From the IMG/VR virus record IMGVR_UViG_3300028394_000383, positions 1 to 20,031 of that record: DNA of 20,031 bases. One strand, written 5' to 3'. The notes beneath the pieces were generated by a model that saw only the letters and a list, made by a program, of their open reading frames with translations, was not told the DNA's origin and searched no databases. This document shows positions 12,577 to 19,402 of the stretch, in pieces; positions within the stretch are counted from its first letter, which is position 1, and the number at the start of each line of letters is the position of its first letter. A program made the position numbers and the translations under genes. Source of the stretch: a virus.

Positions 12577-13463
12577 GGTTGATATTCATTTACAAGTCTT
12601 TCAATCTCCTCCTGCCTGCGCTTCTCCTGTGCGGCAGGGTTGTTAAAATGCCACTTTGTATAAATAGAATTGGCATTGCTATAAATTATTGATATGCTAA
12701 AATTATTCCTAATATACTTATCACCAACATGCCAAGCTGCCTTGGTGAAAGCGGAAACCATTTCATCCATTGTTCCCTCAACAACGGCAATTTGCTTTAT
12801 CCATGATATTAATTTTTTGCAGTTACTCCCATCTTTCGCACTCATAATGTAATTGCCTTGCTTGTTCTTTGGCAAAGTAACCTTGGCGCAATTTTCGTAC
12901 GCTTGGCAAAAGGCAATGAAGGCGGAGTAAGTTTCTGTATTTTCTTTGTCTTTTAACGCAACATTAACTTTTTCTTTAAAACCTTGCTCATGGGAAATGG
13001 AATCATGGATAGACTGCCTTGCAAAACTATTTTTTATTTTTGGTTGAGGAGGCGTGAAAGAATTTTCACAACCTTTATAATCTTTATTATTATCTGTTTT
13101 ATTCTCTGTATTATTATGTTCACGTTTTCGTGTAGGCTGCTTTGTTGTTTTCGTTAAGTCTGCTTTCACGTTTTCGTTAAAGCTGCTTTCACTTATCTGT
13201 GTTCGCAGTCCTCTGTTTCTTCCATCAAAAAACAACTGAATAATAAATCCTCTCTTTTTTAAGTCAACTATTATATTAGCTACCCTACCTTCTGACAACT
13301 GCACAAATGATGCTAAGTATTCATTAGAGGCAAAGCAGCCGCGGTCGGAGTTGTCCAGGGAGTCAATTTCAACTAATAATATTTTTTCTATTATAGATAA
13401 GTCAGTGTTGAGCCATATCTCTTTAGGTATCCATACACCTTTAAAGTCTCTATTTTCTTTCAT
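12573..13463 (-). CDS. Winged-helix replication initiator / replisome organizer-like protein
   Basis: A 296-residue protein with a DNA-binding N-terminus, a low-complexity linker and a C-terminal domain. Residues 8-76 (FKGVWIPKEIWLNTDLS, then GCFASNEYLASFVQLSEGRVANII and DLKKRGFI) match the helix-turn-helix layout of phage replication initiators (HTH_36 / DnaD-N-like). The linker, about residues 90-150, is rich in Asn, Thr and Lys. At DNA level it holds three 23-bp tandem repeats and an AT-rich stretch. The C-terminal part (about 155-296) has KLISWIKQIAVVEG and a basic tail and may contact a helicase or loader. The lambda O-like arrangement suggests it binds the repeats in its own gene. The exact family is inferred. 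Confidence 0.78.
   Translation of the reverse strand: MKENRDFKGVWIPKEIWLNTDLSIIEKILLVEIDSLDNSDRGCFASNEYLASFVQLSEGRVANIIVDLKKRGFIIQLFFDGRNRGLRTQISESSFNENVKADLTKTTKQPTRKREHNNTENKTDNNKDYKGCENSFTPPQPKIKNSFARQSIHDSISHEQGFKEKVNVALKDKENTETYSAFIAFCQAYENCAKVTLPKNKQGNYIMSAKDGSNCKKLISWIKQIAVVEGTMDEMVSAFTKAAWHVGDKYIRNNFSISIIYSNANSIYTKWHFNNPAAQEKRRQEEIERLVNEYQP
13075..13120. other. AT-rich stretch beside the iterons (candidate DNA unwinding element)
   Basis: These 46 bases contain only 7 G or C, much fewer than the surrounding initiator gene, and directly abut the tandem repeats at 13124-13192. An AT-rich unwinding element next to initiator-binding repeats is the classical origin layout. It encodes the Asn-rich linker of the initiator. 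Confidence 0.5.
13124..13192. repeat. Three contiguous 23-bp direct repeats (candidate origin iterons)
   Basis: Units 13124-13146, 13147-13169 and 13170-13192 follow each other with no spacer. All three begin GTTTTCGT and have CTGCTTT at positions 14-20. The last two differ at only two positions and end in CAC, and a partial end (GTTCAC) precedes the array. Because 23 is not a multiple of three, each unit is translated in a different frame, so the DNA rather than the peptide seems to be conserved. The position inside the initiator gene resembles ori-lambda in gene O. Confidence 0.75.
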
Positions 13464-14083
13464 TGTTTACTAATTTTACTAACAATGTAATTAATTACTT
13501 CTGCGTCAAATAATTTATTAATGACTCTTATAAAATCATCTGGTGTTTGTTTAACACTAATAGTTGGTTTTCTTAATCCTACTTGAACCATTGCAGCATT
13601 GGCAGAAATTTCTTTTGCTATAACTTTATTTGCTAAATCTACATGACCAGACTTAGTTAGTTTTTCAATAGAATAATCTACTCTGTTGCCTTGTATTGTG
13701 TTTCGTTTATTAATCTCATTACTAACAATGTTAGTAATGAGATTTGTATTTTTATATTTATAATCACTTCCTCCTAATCCTTTACTCCATAAATCTCTAT
13801 GTTTTACAAGAACATCTTCATGGTCACGAAAGTATTTTTGAAAGTCACTATCTGTACTTCCTAATCCACCTTCTAATATCGGTGTCTCAATAAATGCTTT
13901 GTAAGCTTCATGTCTTGATCGTTTATTTAAAATGTCATTAAAAGCATTTTGCTCTATCATTTCAAAGTAATGTTTCTTTGCACTTTGTACATTATGCAAT
14001 CCACCATGGTATGATTTTATAAAATATTTTATACTAAAATCTAATGGTGTTTTACTTTCTGTAAATCTTACTTCTGAAGCCAT
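13460..14083 (-). CDS. Hypothetical protein, possibly DNA-binding, upstream of the initiator
   Basis: A 207-residue basic protein. The C-terminal third reads SIEKLTKSGHVDLANKVIAKE, then ISANAAMVQVGLRKP. This 'rule out, propagate, SANAA...aG(f/l)RK' pattern resembles a helix-turn-helix-like segment I have seen in phage and ParB-like DNA-binding proteins; the assignment is tentative. The N-terminal half is Lys/His/Tyr-rich with no motif. The gene contains a perfect 33-bp palindrome (13712-13744). It overlaps the initiator by 4 nt (ATGA) and the helicase by 16 nt, so it probably acts in replication or in control of it. Very AT-rich compared with the genes at 9919-12576. Confidence 0.7.
   Translation of the reverse strand: MASEVRFTESKTPLDFSIKYFIKSYHGGLHNVQSAKKHYFEMIEQNAFNDILNKRSRHEAYKAFIETPILEGGLGSTDSDFQKYFRDHEDVLVKHRDLWSKGLGGSDYKYKNTNLITNIVSNEINKRNTIQGNRVDYSIEKLTKSGHVDLANKVIAKEISANAAMVQVGLRKPTISVKQTPDDFIRVINKLFDAEVINYIVSKISKQ
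13712..13744. repeat. Perfect 33-bp palindrome with 1-nt centre
   Basis: The left arm AATCTCATTACTAACA (13712-13727) is the exact reverse complement of the right arm TGTTAGTAATGAGATT (13729-13744), separated by a single A. It lies inside the coding sequence of the gene at 13460-14083, about 520 bp from the iterons. A 13-nt part (TTACTAACAATGT) recurs at 13476-13488 near the end of the same gene. Symmetry without a loop points to a dimeric-protein binding site rather than an RNA hairpin. Confidence 0.8.
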
Positions 14084-15921
14084 ATTGGTAAAGTTTTAGA
14101 TTCATTAATAGTAGTTGATAAAGCATTAAGCCATTCCAATTTATTTTTAAGTTGTTCAAATGTCATGTCTTTTGTATTTGTCCTATTTTCATATACATAC
14201 CTACCATTAATTGATTTTTTTAAATCACCAATAATAGTTGTGTTAATAGATTTTGACTTTAAATTTTTAACTATTTTATATGACATTGAACCTACTAAAG
14301 TATCAATTTTTGCAAGTAATTCATTCCTGGATAACTCTTGTTTATGTATAATTGCTTTCTCTTCAAATATTTTACCAAGATGTTCTTTTATAATATCAGT
14401 ATGCTCTGAATTATTTTTATCAATTATAATTCTTTTATCTGATTGTAAACTATCCTTTAATCTTAAAAACTCTTTTTCTGGCAAATTATTTTTTTGCCAT
14501 TCTTTAAATAATACATCTGTAATTTGATTAAATAAATTATACTCATAAATAGGTAAGTCATTCCAATTATCATCATCTTCTGTAGGTTCATCTATTTTAC
14601 TATCTCCGGTAAACTCTGTTCCTTGCCATGTAATTTCTGATAATTGTTTTATAGTTTCTAATGCTTTAGAATCTGTAGGAACGTAAACATAACCAAAATC
14701 ATCATCATAATTTTCTATCATGTAATTTCTTCTCATGGCTCTCATTATTTTTTGCACAACTTGATTACCATTATATTGAAGAGAAAGATAAATAATAATA
14801 CTTGATTGAGGATTATCAAAACCTTCTCCTGCAACAGATACTTGTACTAAACATGGTATTTCACCATCTTTATATTTTATTAATATTTCTTTATTGTCAG
14901 ATAATTTTCTGCCATTAACACCAGTGCCTATCCAATTAGCAAAATTAGGTCTCATATCATTAATCATTTTACAATAATTTTGAGCTGATGAAACAGTATC
15001 GGCAAATATTAAAATTTGGTGTATAGGTCTATTTGGCTTTTTTGCATTTGCATTAATATATAAATCCGTGTCTTTTAAAGTTAATTGGTCATATTTATCT
15101 ATTGCCTCAATAAACAATGGACTTACATATTTACTTAAATATCTAAGTTGTTTTTTAATTTCATATTGATTTATATCCTTATAATCGTTTAAAATTATTT
15201 CTTCTCTTAATTGTTCTGTAGTTAAATTTAGTACATTACCTTCTATTAAAAGATCAACATAATAATCTCCAGCAATATATTTAATTCGTCTTATTGCTTC
15301 TTCTTCGATACCTTGTTTTATATCTAAGTTGTAAATATTATTACTATCAATTTGCTTAAATATAGATAATTGGTTTGTGTTATCTGGTGTAGCACTTAAT
15401 CCTAAAAAATATTTAGCATTTAATCCAGCAATTAAATTACCAAATTTATTAACATCTGTATAATGATGTGATTCATCAACACATACAAACCAATTACCAG
15501 TTCTTAGTAAATCATTTAAAATAGATCCTCTACTATTTATTCCAAAGTGAGGAGTTACCATAAAAAACTCAGATTTATTATACTGATGTTCTTTTATAGC
15601 AAATGAATCATTTACTTGTACAACAGAATCACCAGAATTACATATAAATTCAAATCCAATTTTTTTACATTGCTTTTTTAAATCTTTGTTAAAATCAATT
15701 AATTTAACTGTTGATGGTGCTACATAAAGAAATCTATCGCACTTTCTTTGTTTACGAAGTTCGTAGTAAGCACCAATAGCAGTTAATGTCTTACCATATC
15801 CTCCTGGTAAAACTGCTAAATAGGTGCCTTGCCCACCGTTTAAAATCATGTTAATTGTTTCCTCTTGACCTTTACGGTACTGGAATCCATCTTGGTTTTC
15901 TTTTTGTGACATTCTAAACAT
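14068..15921 (-). CDS. SF2 DNA helicase (DEAD/DEAH-like)
   Basis: A 617-residue superfamily 2 helicase: Q-region FQYRKGQEET (13-22), Walker A LPGGYGKT (38-45), Walker B VDESHH (148-153), motif III SATP (176-179), IFADT at the start of the second RecA-like domain, motif V GEGFDNP and motif VI QKIMRAMRR. It should unwind or translocate on DNA during phage replication or recombination. The C-terminal ~170 residues are charged and lack recognised motifs. The start is the ATG at 15921, with a second ATG three codons later; both lie inside the HNH gene. The overlap with HNH is 76 nt in a -1 frame. The coding sequence is extremely AT-rich (10 G+C in the 60 bases from 14221). Confidence 0.9.
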   Translation of the reverse strand: MFRMSQKENQDGFQYRKGQEETINMILNGGQGTYLAVLPGGYGKTLTAIGAYYELRKQRKCDRFLYVAPSTVKLIDFNKDLKKQCKKIGFEFICNSGDSVVQVNDSFAIKEHQYNKSEFFMVTPHFGINSRGSILNDLLRTGNWFVCVDESHHYTDVNKFGNLIAGLNAKYFLGLSATPDNTNQLSIFKQIDSNNIYNLDIKQGIEEEAIRRIKYIAGDYYVDLLIEGNVLNLTTEQLREEIILNDYKDINQYEIKKQLRYLSKYVSPLFIEAIDKYDQLTLKDTDLYINANAKKPNRPIHQILIFADTVSSAQNYCKMINDMRPNFANWIGTGVNGRKLSDNKEILIKYKDGEIPCLVQVSVAGEGFDNPQSSIIIYLSLQYNGNQVVQKIMRAMRRNYMIENYDDDFGYVYVPTDSKALETIKQLSEITWQGTEFTGDSKIDEPTEDDDNWNDLPIYEYNLFNQITDVLFKEWQKNNLPEKEFLRLKDSLQSDKRIIIDKNNSEHTDIIKEHLGKIFEEKAIIHKQELSRNELLAKIDTLVGSMSYKIVKNLKSKSINTTIIGDLKKSINGRYVYENRTNTKDMTFEQLKNKLEWLNALSTTINESKTLPIWLQK

Positions 15922-16082
15922 AATAATTGTAGATTATTTATGAAAGTTTGTCCACCAAGACTGTATGGTAAGATATGGTCGGCATGATAGTTGCCCTTGC
16001 AAAGTTCAGTTTCGCATATAGCGCACTTAAAGTCTTGCAGTAACAATAATAAATCCTTAGTACGATTATTAGCTACTCTCAT
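15846..16082 (-). CDS. Small HNH nuclease overlapping the helicase gene
   Basis: A 78-residue protein that is essentially one HNH domain: zinc-type C20-x-x-C23, the H-x-DH active-site motif HADHILPYSLGG (H33, D35, H36), then N49/N50 and a second C55-x-x-C58-H59. HNH domains of this type nick or cut double-stranded DNA. The last ~20 residues (KTKMDSSTVKVKRKQLT) are basic and lie over the helicase start. The ATG overlaps the preceding small gene as ATGA. It may act with the helicase, either as a separate subunit or as a fusion formed by frameshifting at the A-rich site 15894-15908. The domain assignment is firm; the partnership is inference. Confidence 0.83.
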   Translation of the reverse strand: MRVANNRTKDLLLLLQDFKCAICETELCKGNYHADHILPYSLGGQTFINNLQLLCLECHKKKTKMDSSTVKVKRKQLT

Positions 16083-16237
16083 ATTTTGCTTACCTTACCA
16101 TCAGTGTGGCGGACTACAGTGTAAATATACATAATTTTATTTACTTTTCCCTTTACTTTTCCAAGGCGGATTCCCTTATACTCTGTTCCCTCTAAAGTGT
16201 AAAGTCGTTTTTCTATTTCTTTAATATTATTACTCAT
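16079..16237 (-). CDS. Small basic hypothetical protein (52 aa)
   Basis: A 52-residue frame starting MSNNIKEIEKRLYTLEGTEYKG. It is rich in Lys, Gly, Tyr and Ile and looks like a short helix followed by beta strands (GKVNKIMYIYTVVRH; TDGKVSKI). It starts 2 nt after the stop of the MptE-like gene, and its TGA overlaps the HNH ATG by 4 nt. The packing on both sides is the main evidence that it is expressed. No family recognised. Confidence 0.62.
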   Translation of the reverse strand: MSNNIKEIEKRLYTLEGTEYKGIRLGKVKGKVNKIMYIYTVVRHTDGKVSKI

Positions 16238-16239
16238 AA

Positions 16240-16980
16240 TTAATCCTCTATTACTTTGTATGTAAAACCTTGCTTATGATATTCTATTTCTTTATTAAAT
16301 GGAATAGGGTAAGCATTGCCCATTCTTTGGCTTAAATTGACAAAATTCCAACCTTTAGGTTTTGCCCATTCCATAAAAATTTGCAAAGATGCCATTGTGC
16401 GGTGGCTGTGGCCTGTGACAAAAAAATCATCTTCTCCCCATATCTCTCTATATTCTTTACAATATCCATAACTATCTATTGTACCTCCATCAATTCCTAA
16501 CATAAAAATATTCTTTGCACCAAGATGATAGGCTAAACCAATAGCATCTAAAAGAATAGTACCTCCAACAAATAAATAATTATCCATCTTTTGTATTAAT
16601 GGCTTAACATAAAGATCAGTTGTTTCGCAAATGGGCAAACCATCATATTTATAATAAGGGCCTTCATAATATGTAGTACCTCTATTAATATTATTACAAT
16701 CATAATTAGATAATACAAACTTATAAGGATATTTATAAATATTTTCAATCATTCTTTGATGAAAATTATCTGGTGAATCAATAACTGTATGATGATTTAT
16801 TACGTAATCAAAATACATATCTTTCAATAAATAGGTATCATTTAAACATATAATAACACTATTATATTTAAAAATATTTATAATATCTGCATAAGGCAAA
16901 TAATCCAAAGATGATCCGCTGCCAATAATTAAAGCATTAGTTTTATTACCTTTTAAATCTCTGATAAATTTAGTTTCCAT
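16240..16980 (-). CDS. MptE/DUF115-like Rossmann-fold protein (glycan or nucleotide-linked transferase)
   Basis: About 246 residues from the ATG at 16980 (METKFIRDLKG). The open frame extends five codons further to a TTG, but the ATG fits 4 nt after the upstream stop. The opening ALIIGSGSSLDYLP is the glycine-rich G-x-G-x-S-L loop. FVGGTILLDAIGLAYHLGAKN followed by IFMLGIDGG is the second conserved block of the 6-hydroxymethylpterin pyrophosphokinase MptE-like / DUF115 superfamily, which also includes Maf-type and sialyltransferase-like enzymes. In phages such proteins are usually tied to surface-glycan or nucleotide-sugar chemistry. The substrate cannot be read from the sequence. The coding sequence is strongly AT-rich. 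It sits between a cell-wall hydrolase and an HNH nuclease. Confidence 0.68.
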   Translation of the reverse strand: METKFIRDLKGNKTNALIIGSGSSLDYLPYADIINIFKYNSVIICLNDTYLLKDMYFDYVINHHTVIDSPDNFHQRMIENIYKYPYKFVLSNYDCNNINRGTTYYEGPYYKYDGLPICETTDLYVKPLIQKMDNYLFVGGTILLDAIGLAYHLGAKNIFMLGIDGGTIDSYGYCKEYREIWGEDDFFVTGHSHRTMASLQIFMEWAKPKGWNFVNLSQRMGNAYPIPFNKEIEYHKQGFTYKVIED

Positions 16981-16984
16981 TATT

Positions 16985-17785
16985 TTAATATTCAAGATTA
17001 GGAAAAGATGCTTTGACTGTCCAATACTCTGTACTTATGTTACTTCGCACTTTCCATTGGTTACTGGTGTGATAGCCTGACTTCCAAAAGCATTTGCAGA
17101 TATTATTTACAATGTCCTTTGGCTTCATGCCATTGTTATACTTCGCATAAATAAACTTCTTGCAATTCTTATACCTTGGCAAGTTCATAACATTAGACCA
17201 GCCATCAATCATAGACTGATAATCTTTATAAGCCTGAAAATTGCATGGTACTTTCTTCCCTCCCTTGTAACAGTCATCCATTGCTTTCATTTTATTTCCC
17301 TTACCGGTGTACTTGATCCCTCCAGGATTAAGAGCTTTCATCATCAACTTTGATTCCAGTCCATTACTTGTTGCCTCAATAATAAAAAAGGCATAGATAA
17401 CAGATATTGGTAGGTTAGTCTTTTTGTGCATGGAATAAAAAAAGTCATCGTACATAAAAGCTAAATAAATTCTTCTTAACTCTACTAAATTCTTGCCATG
17501 CAATCTCTGAAACCCAACGGCATCCATAAAGTCATGCAGCTGATCCTTCTCCATGTTCTTAATATGCTTACCTGGCAGATTTTTAACATCTATTATAAAA
17601 GTGTTTTCCTGCGGATATTCTTTTGCTGGATTAGGTGCAGTTTTCTGGGCTTTGTAGCTACTGCCTGCAAAGCTACTAACAAACATGGCAAAGCACATGG
17701 TAAGGGCAAGGATGCAGAGCTTGAAAATGTTGCGTCTGCGAGTGATGGGAGAATATACTTCCCATTCAAATTGATTGTTTTTCAT
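16985..17785 (-). CDS. Membrane-anchored glucosaminidase-like peptidoglycan hydrolase
   Basis: A 266-residue protein with a basic N-terminus (RRR at 16-18), then a membrane helix (about 20-38) that acts as an uncleaved anchor or signal peptide, and a Pro-rich linker. A glucosaminidase (FlgJ / NAGase-type) domain covers about residues 105-235. FIIEATSNGLESKLMM carries the likely catalytic E137 (E144 nearby), NPGGIKY (153-159) is the GIK signature, and FQAYKDYQSMIDGWSNVM (183-200) is the FRAY/Y-x-D family motif. It should cleave the glycan strand of peptidoglycan outside the inner membrane. Its place next to SSB on the early strand, far from the holin-amidase cassette, is unusual. Several cysteines could form disulphides. 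Confidence 0.8.
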   Translation of the reverse strand: MKNNQFEWEVYSPITRRRNIFKLCILALTMCFAMFVSSFAGSSYKAQKTAPNPAKEYPQENTFIIDVKNLPGKHIKNMEKDQLHDFMDAVGFQRLHGKNLVELRRIYLAFMYDDFFYSMHKKTNLPISVIYAFFIIEATSNGLESKLMMKALNPGGIKYTGKGNKMKAMDDCYKGGKKVPCNFQAYKDYQSMIDGWSNVMNLPRYKNCKKFIYAKYNNGMKPKDIVNNICKCFWKSGYHTSNQWKVRSNISTEYWTVKASFPNLEY

Positions 17786-17808
17786 ACTAATTGGTTTATA
17801 AATAATGT

Positions 17809-18192
17809 TTAAAATGGCATATCATCGCCAAGGTCAACCTTGCCAACTGGCGGATTAGCGTTGTGAGGAGTAGCTTCTGCGGTTGGCTTACCTCCAAATT
17901 CTAAAGATGTAACACGGCAGTTTATCATACCAAAGGCTTCAGAGTTCTTAATATAGGCATTTACGCTTCCTGATCCTTCGGCCACAATGTAAGTGCCCTT
18001 GGTAATGAATGGAGTGAGTTTAATTGCTCTTTCTCCCCAAATTGAACAACCTATCCAAATAGTCTTTTCTCCAGGTGTACTACCATACACCTTTTCAGTG
18101 TGAGCAATGGAAAATGAGCATACAGTTGTATCTCCTACTGTCTTCAATTCGGCATCACTGCCTACTCTTCCAGAAACAATTAGTTTTATCAT
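17809..18192 (-). CDS. ssb: Single-stranded DNA-binding protein
   Basis: A 127-residue SSB. An OB-fold begins MIKLIVSGRVGSDAELK and continues through VCSFSIAHTEK, TIWIGCSIWGERA and TYIVAEGSGSV. A short flexible linker (about 100-117) leads to the acidic tip DLGDDMPF, the conserved C-terminal peptide (D-D-x-P-F) that recruits helicases, nucleases and primases. It coats single-stranded phage DNA during replication and recombination. It is the first gene of the minus-strand early block, directly behind the divergent promoter region at 18193-18254. Length, fold and tip agree, so this is one of the surest calls in the window. Confidence 0.95.
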   Translation of the reverse strand: MIKLIVSGRVGSDAELKTVGDTTVCSFSIAHTEKVYGSTPGEKTIWIGCSIWGERAIKLTPFITKGTYIVAEGSGSVNAYIKNSEAFGMINCRVTSLEFGGKPTAEATPHNANPPVGKVDLGDDMPF

Positions 18193-18204
18193 ATTTATTT
18201 TTTA

Positions 18205-18236
18205 TTTGCAAATATAATAGAATTATTATACATTTG
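18205..18236 (+). promoter_or_regulatory. Bacteroidota-type promoter for the rightward operon
   Basis: TTTG at 18205-18208 and TACATTTG at 18229-18236 are separated by 20 nt. They match the Bacteroidota -33 (TTTG) and -7 (TAnnTTTG) elements at the expected spacing, 19 nt before the ATG at 18255. The -33 box is part of a perfect palindrome ATTTGCAAAT (18204-18213), so a regulator or the opposite promoter may share it. Confidence 0.65.
18209..18216 (-). promoter_or_regulatory. Candidate -7 box of the leftward (ssb) promoter
   Basis: On the minus strand TATATTTG fits TAnnTTTG exactly and lies 17 nt before the ssb ATG. A clear TTTG at the -33 position is not seen. It overlaps the -33 region of the rightward promoter, so the two promoters would compete or be controlled together. 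Confidence 0.45.
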
Positions 18237-18254
18237 CATAAATAATATAAAATA

Positions 18255-18419
18255 ATGAATGTACTTACAAAAAAAAGAAAGAGCGTGTTATTAGATGAGG
18301 ATACACATCGACTACTAATAAGCACGCAGATAAATGTTTCTGCCCTAACTGGAAAGAAGATGCCTATAGCTGAAATTATTAATTATCTATGTGCAGATTG
18401 GAAAAAAAAGAATAAATGA
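18255..18419 (+). CDS. Small ribbon-helix-helix-like protein (54 aa)
   Basis: A 54-residue basic protein: a Lys/Arg-rich start (MNVLTKKRKSVLLDEDTH), then a helix (RLLISTQINVSALTGKK) and a second helix (MPIAEIINYLCADWKKK). The short strand SVLLDEDTHRLL followed by two helices resembles the ribbon-helix-helix fold of Arc/CopG/MetJ-type repressors. Such proteins bind palindromic operators as dimers. It is the first gene after the divergent promoter, so autoregulation or control of the ssb operon is attractive, but this is inference. Its TGA overlaps the glycosyltransferase ATG by 4 nt (ATGA). Confidence 0.68.
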   Translation: MNVLTKKRKSVLLDEDTHRLLISTQINVSALTGKKMPIAEIINYLCADWKKKNK

Positions 18420-19402
18420 AGGTTACTATATTTACATCTTCCAAAAGTCAGGCGACTGATTACTACCGCACTATTGGGCCGTTCTCGAGGTTAGCACTAC
18501 AAAAGAATTTCTTAGTAGAGATAAAGCAACAAGAAAAGGCAATGTGGTATGACATTTATAATACAGACATTGTAATCATTCAGCGACCTAACAGCACATC
18601 ATCACTTGGAATCATGGCAGATGCCAAAAGGATGGGCAAGGCTGTAATAATAGACTTTGATGATCACTTACTAAATGTTCCGGAGGATAATCCTGCAGCC
18701 TCTTACTTTAGTAATCCCCAAGTACAAAAGCAAATACAAGATACATTTCTATTTGCTGATGTTATCATTGTATCAACTCAAAAGCTATTAGACTTATACA
18801 AGCCAATGAGTCAAGGTAAGCCAATGTTTGTTATTCCTAATGGATGGTCACCTACTGACATCCCTATGATCAAGGTGCAAGAGCAACATAAGCCAGTAAG
18901 ATTTGTTTGGCGTGGAGGTAGTACACACTTTGCAGACCTACACACTATAAAGCCGCAGCTAAACGCTGCAATGGATAAGGATACAGAGTTTACATTTTTT
19001 GGTATGCCACAATTCATGATGTATGATTTTAATAAGAAGGCTAACTTTGTAGAGTGGAATAGTATGTTTATCTATTTTACATTCATGCAAAGGATAGAAG
19101 GAGACTATGGCTATTATCCCTTATGTCGTAATGAGTTCAATGAGAGCAAATCAAATATCTTTGCTATTGAATGTTTAGCTAATGGTATGCCAGTGTTAGC
19201 GGACAAATACTTTAAAGAGTTTAATATGCCTGGAGTAATCAACTATGATTCACCAGAGCATTTTGGTGAGCTTACCGATATGATTATTTCTGGCAACATT
19301 GATAAGCTATCTCTCGTTAAAGAGGGAAGAAAGCATCTTAATGAGGTGCTACACATAGACTTACTTAACCAAACACGATACAAGATACTTAAAGGAATAT
19401 AA
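18416..19402 (+). CDS. GT-B fold glycosyltransferase (GT4-like)
   Basis: A 328-residue protein with the two-domain GT-B layout. The N-terminal domain has an opening strand MKVTIFTSS, then DIVIIQRPN, and IIDFDDHLLNVPEDNP (about residues 77-92). The C-terminal domain has VRFVWRGGSTHFADL (the donor-binding loop seen in family 4 enzymes) and NESKSNIFAIECLANGMPVLA, matching the E-S-x-S-N...E-x-x-A-x-G-x-P-V-x-A acceptor/donor motif. It should transfer a sugar from a nucleotide-sugar donor, perhaps to phage DNA, virion protein or host surface glycan; the target is unknown. Coupled to the small RHH-like gene by ATGA. The HNH gene begins on the next base after the stop. Confidence 0.82.
   Translation: MKVTIFTSSKSQATDYYRTIGPFSRLALQKNFLVEIKQQEKAMWYDIYNTDIVIIQRPNSTSSLGIMADAKRMGKAVIIDFDDHLLNVPEDNPAASYFSNPQVQKQIQDTFLFADVIIVSTQKLLDLYKPMSQGKPMFVIPNGWSPTDIPMIKVQEQHKPVRFVWRGGSTHFADLHTIKPQLNAAMDKDTEFTFFGMPQFMMYDFNKKANFVEWNSMFIYFTFMQRIEGDYGYYPLCRNEFNESKSNIFAIECLANGMPVLADKYFKEFNMPGVINYDSPEHFGELTDMIISGNIDKLSLVKEGRKHLNEVLHIDLLNQTRYKILKGI

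Noticed and set aside
13124-13192. CRISPR array
   Set aside because: The three 23-bp repeats are contiguous with no spacers and lie inside a coding sequence.
14165-14527. 120-codon plus-strand frame opposite the helicase
   Set aside because: Phe/Leu/Ser-rich reverse image of an AT-rich coding sequence; typical shadow.
16981-16995. TTG start at 16995 for the MptE-like gene
   Set aside because: The ATG at 16980, 4 nt after the upstream stop, is the simpler start.
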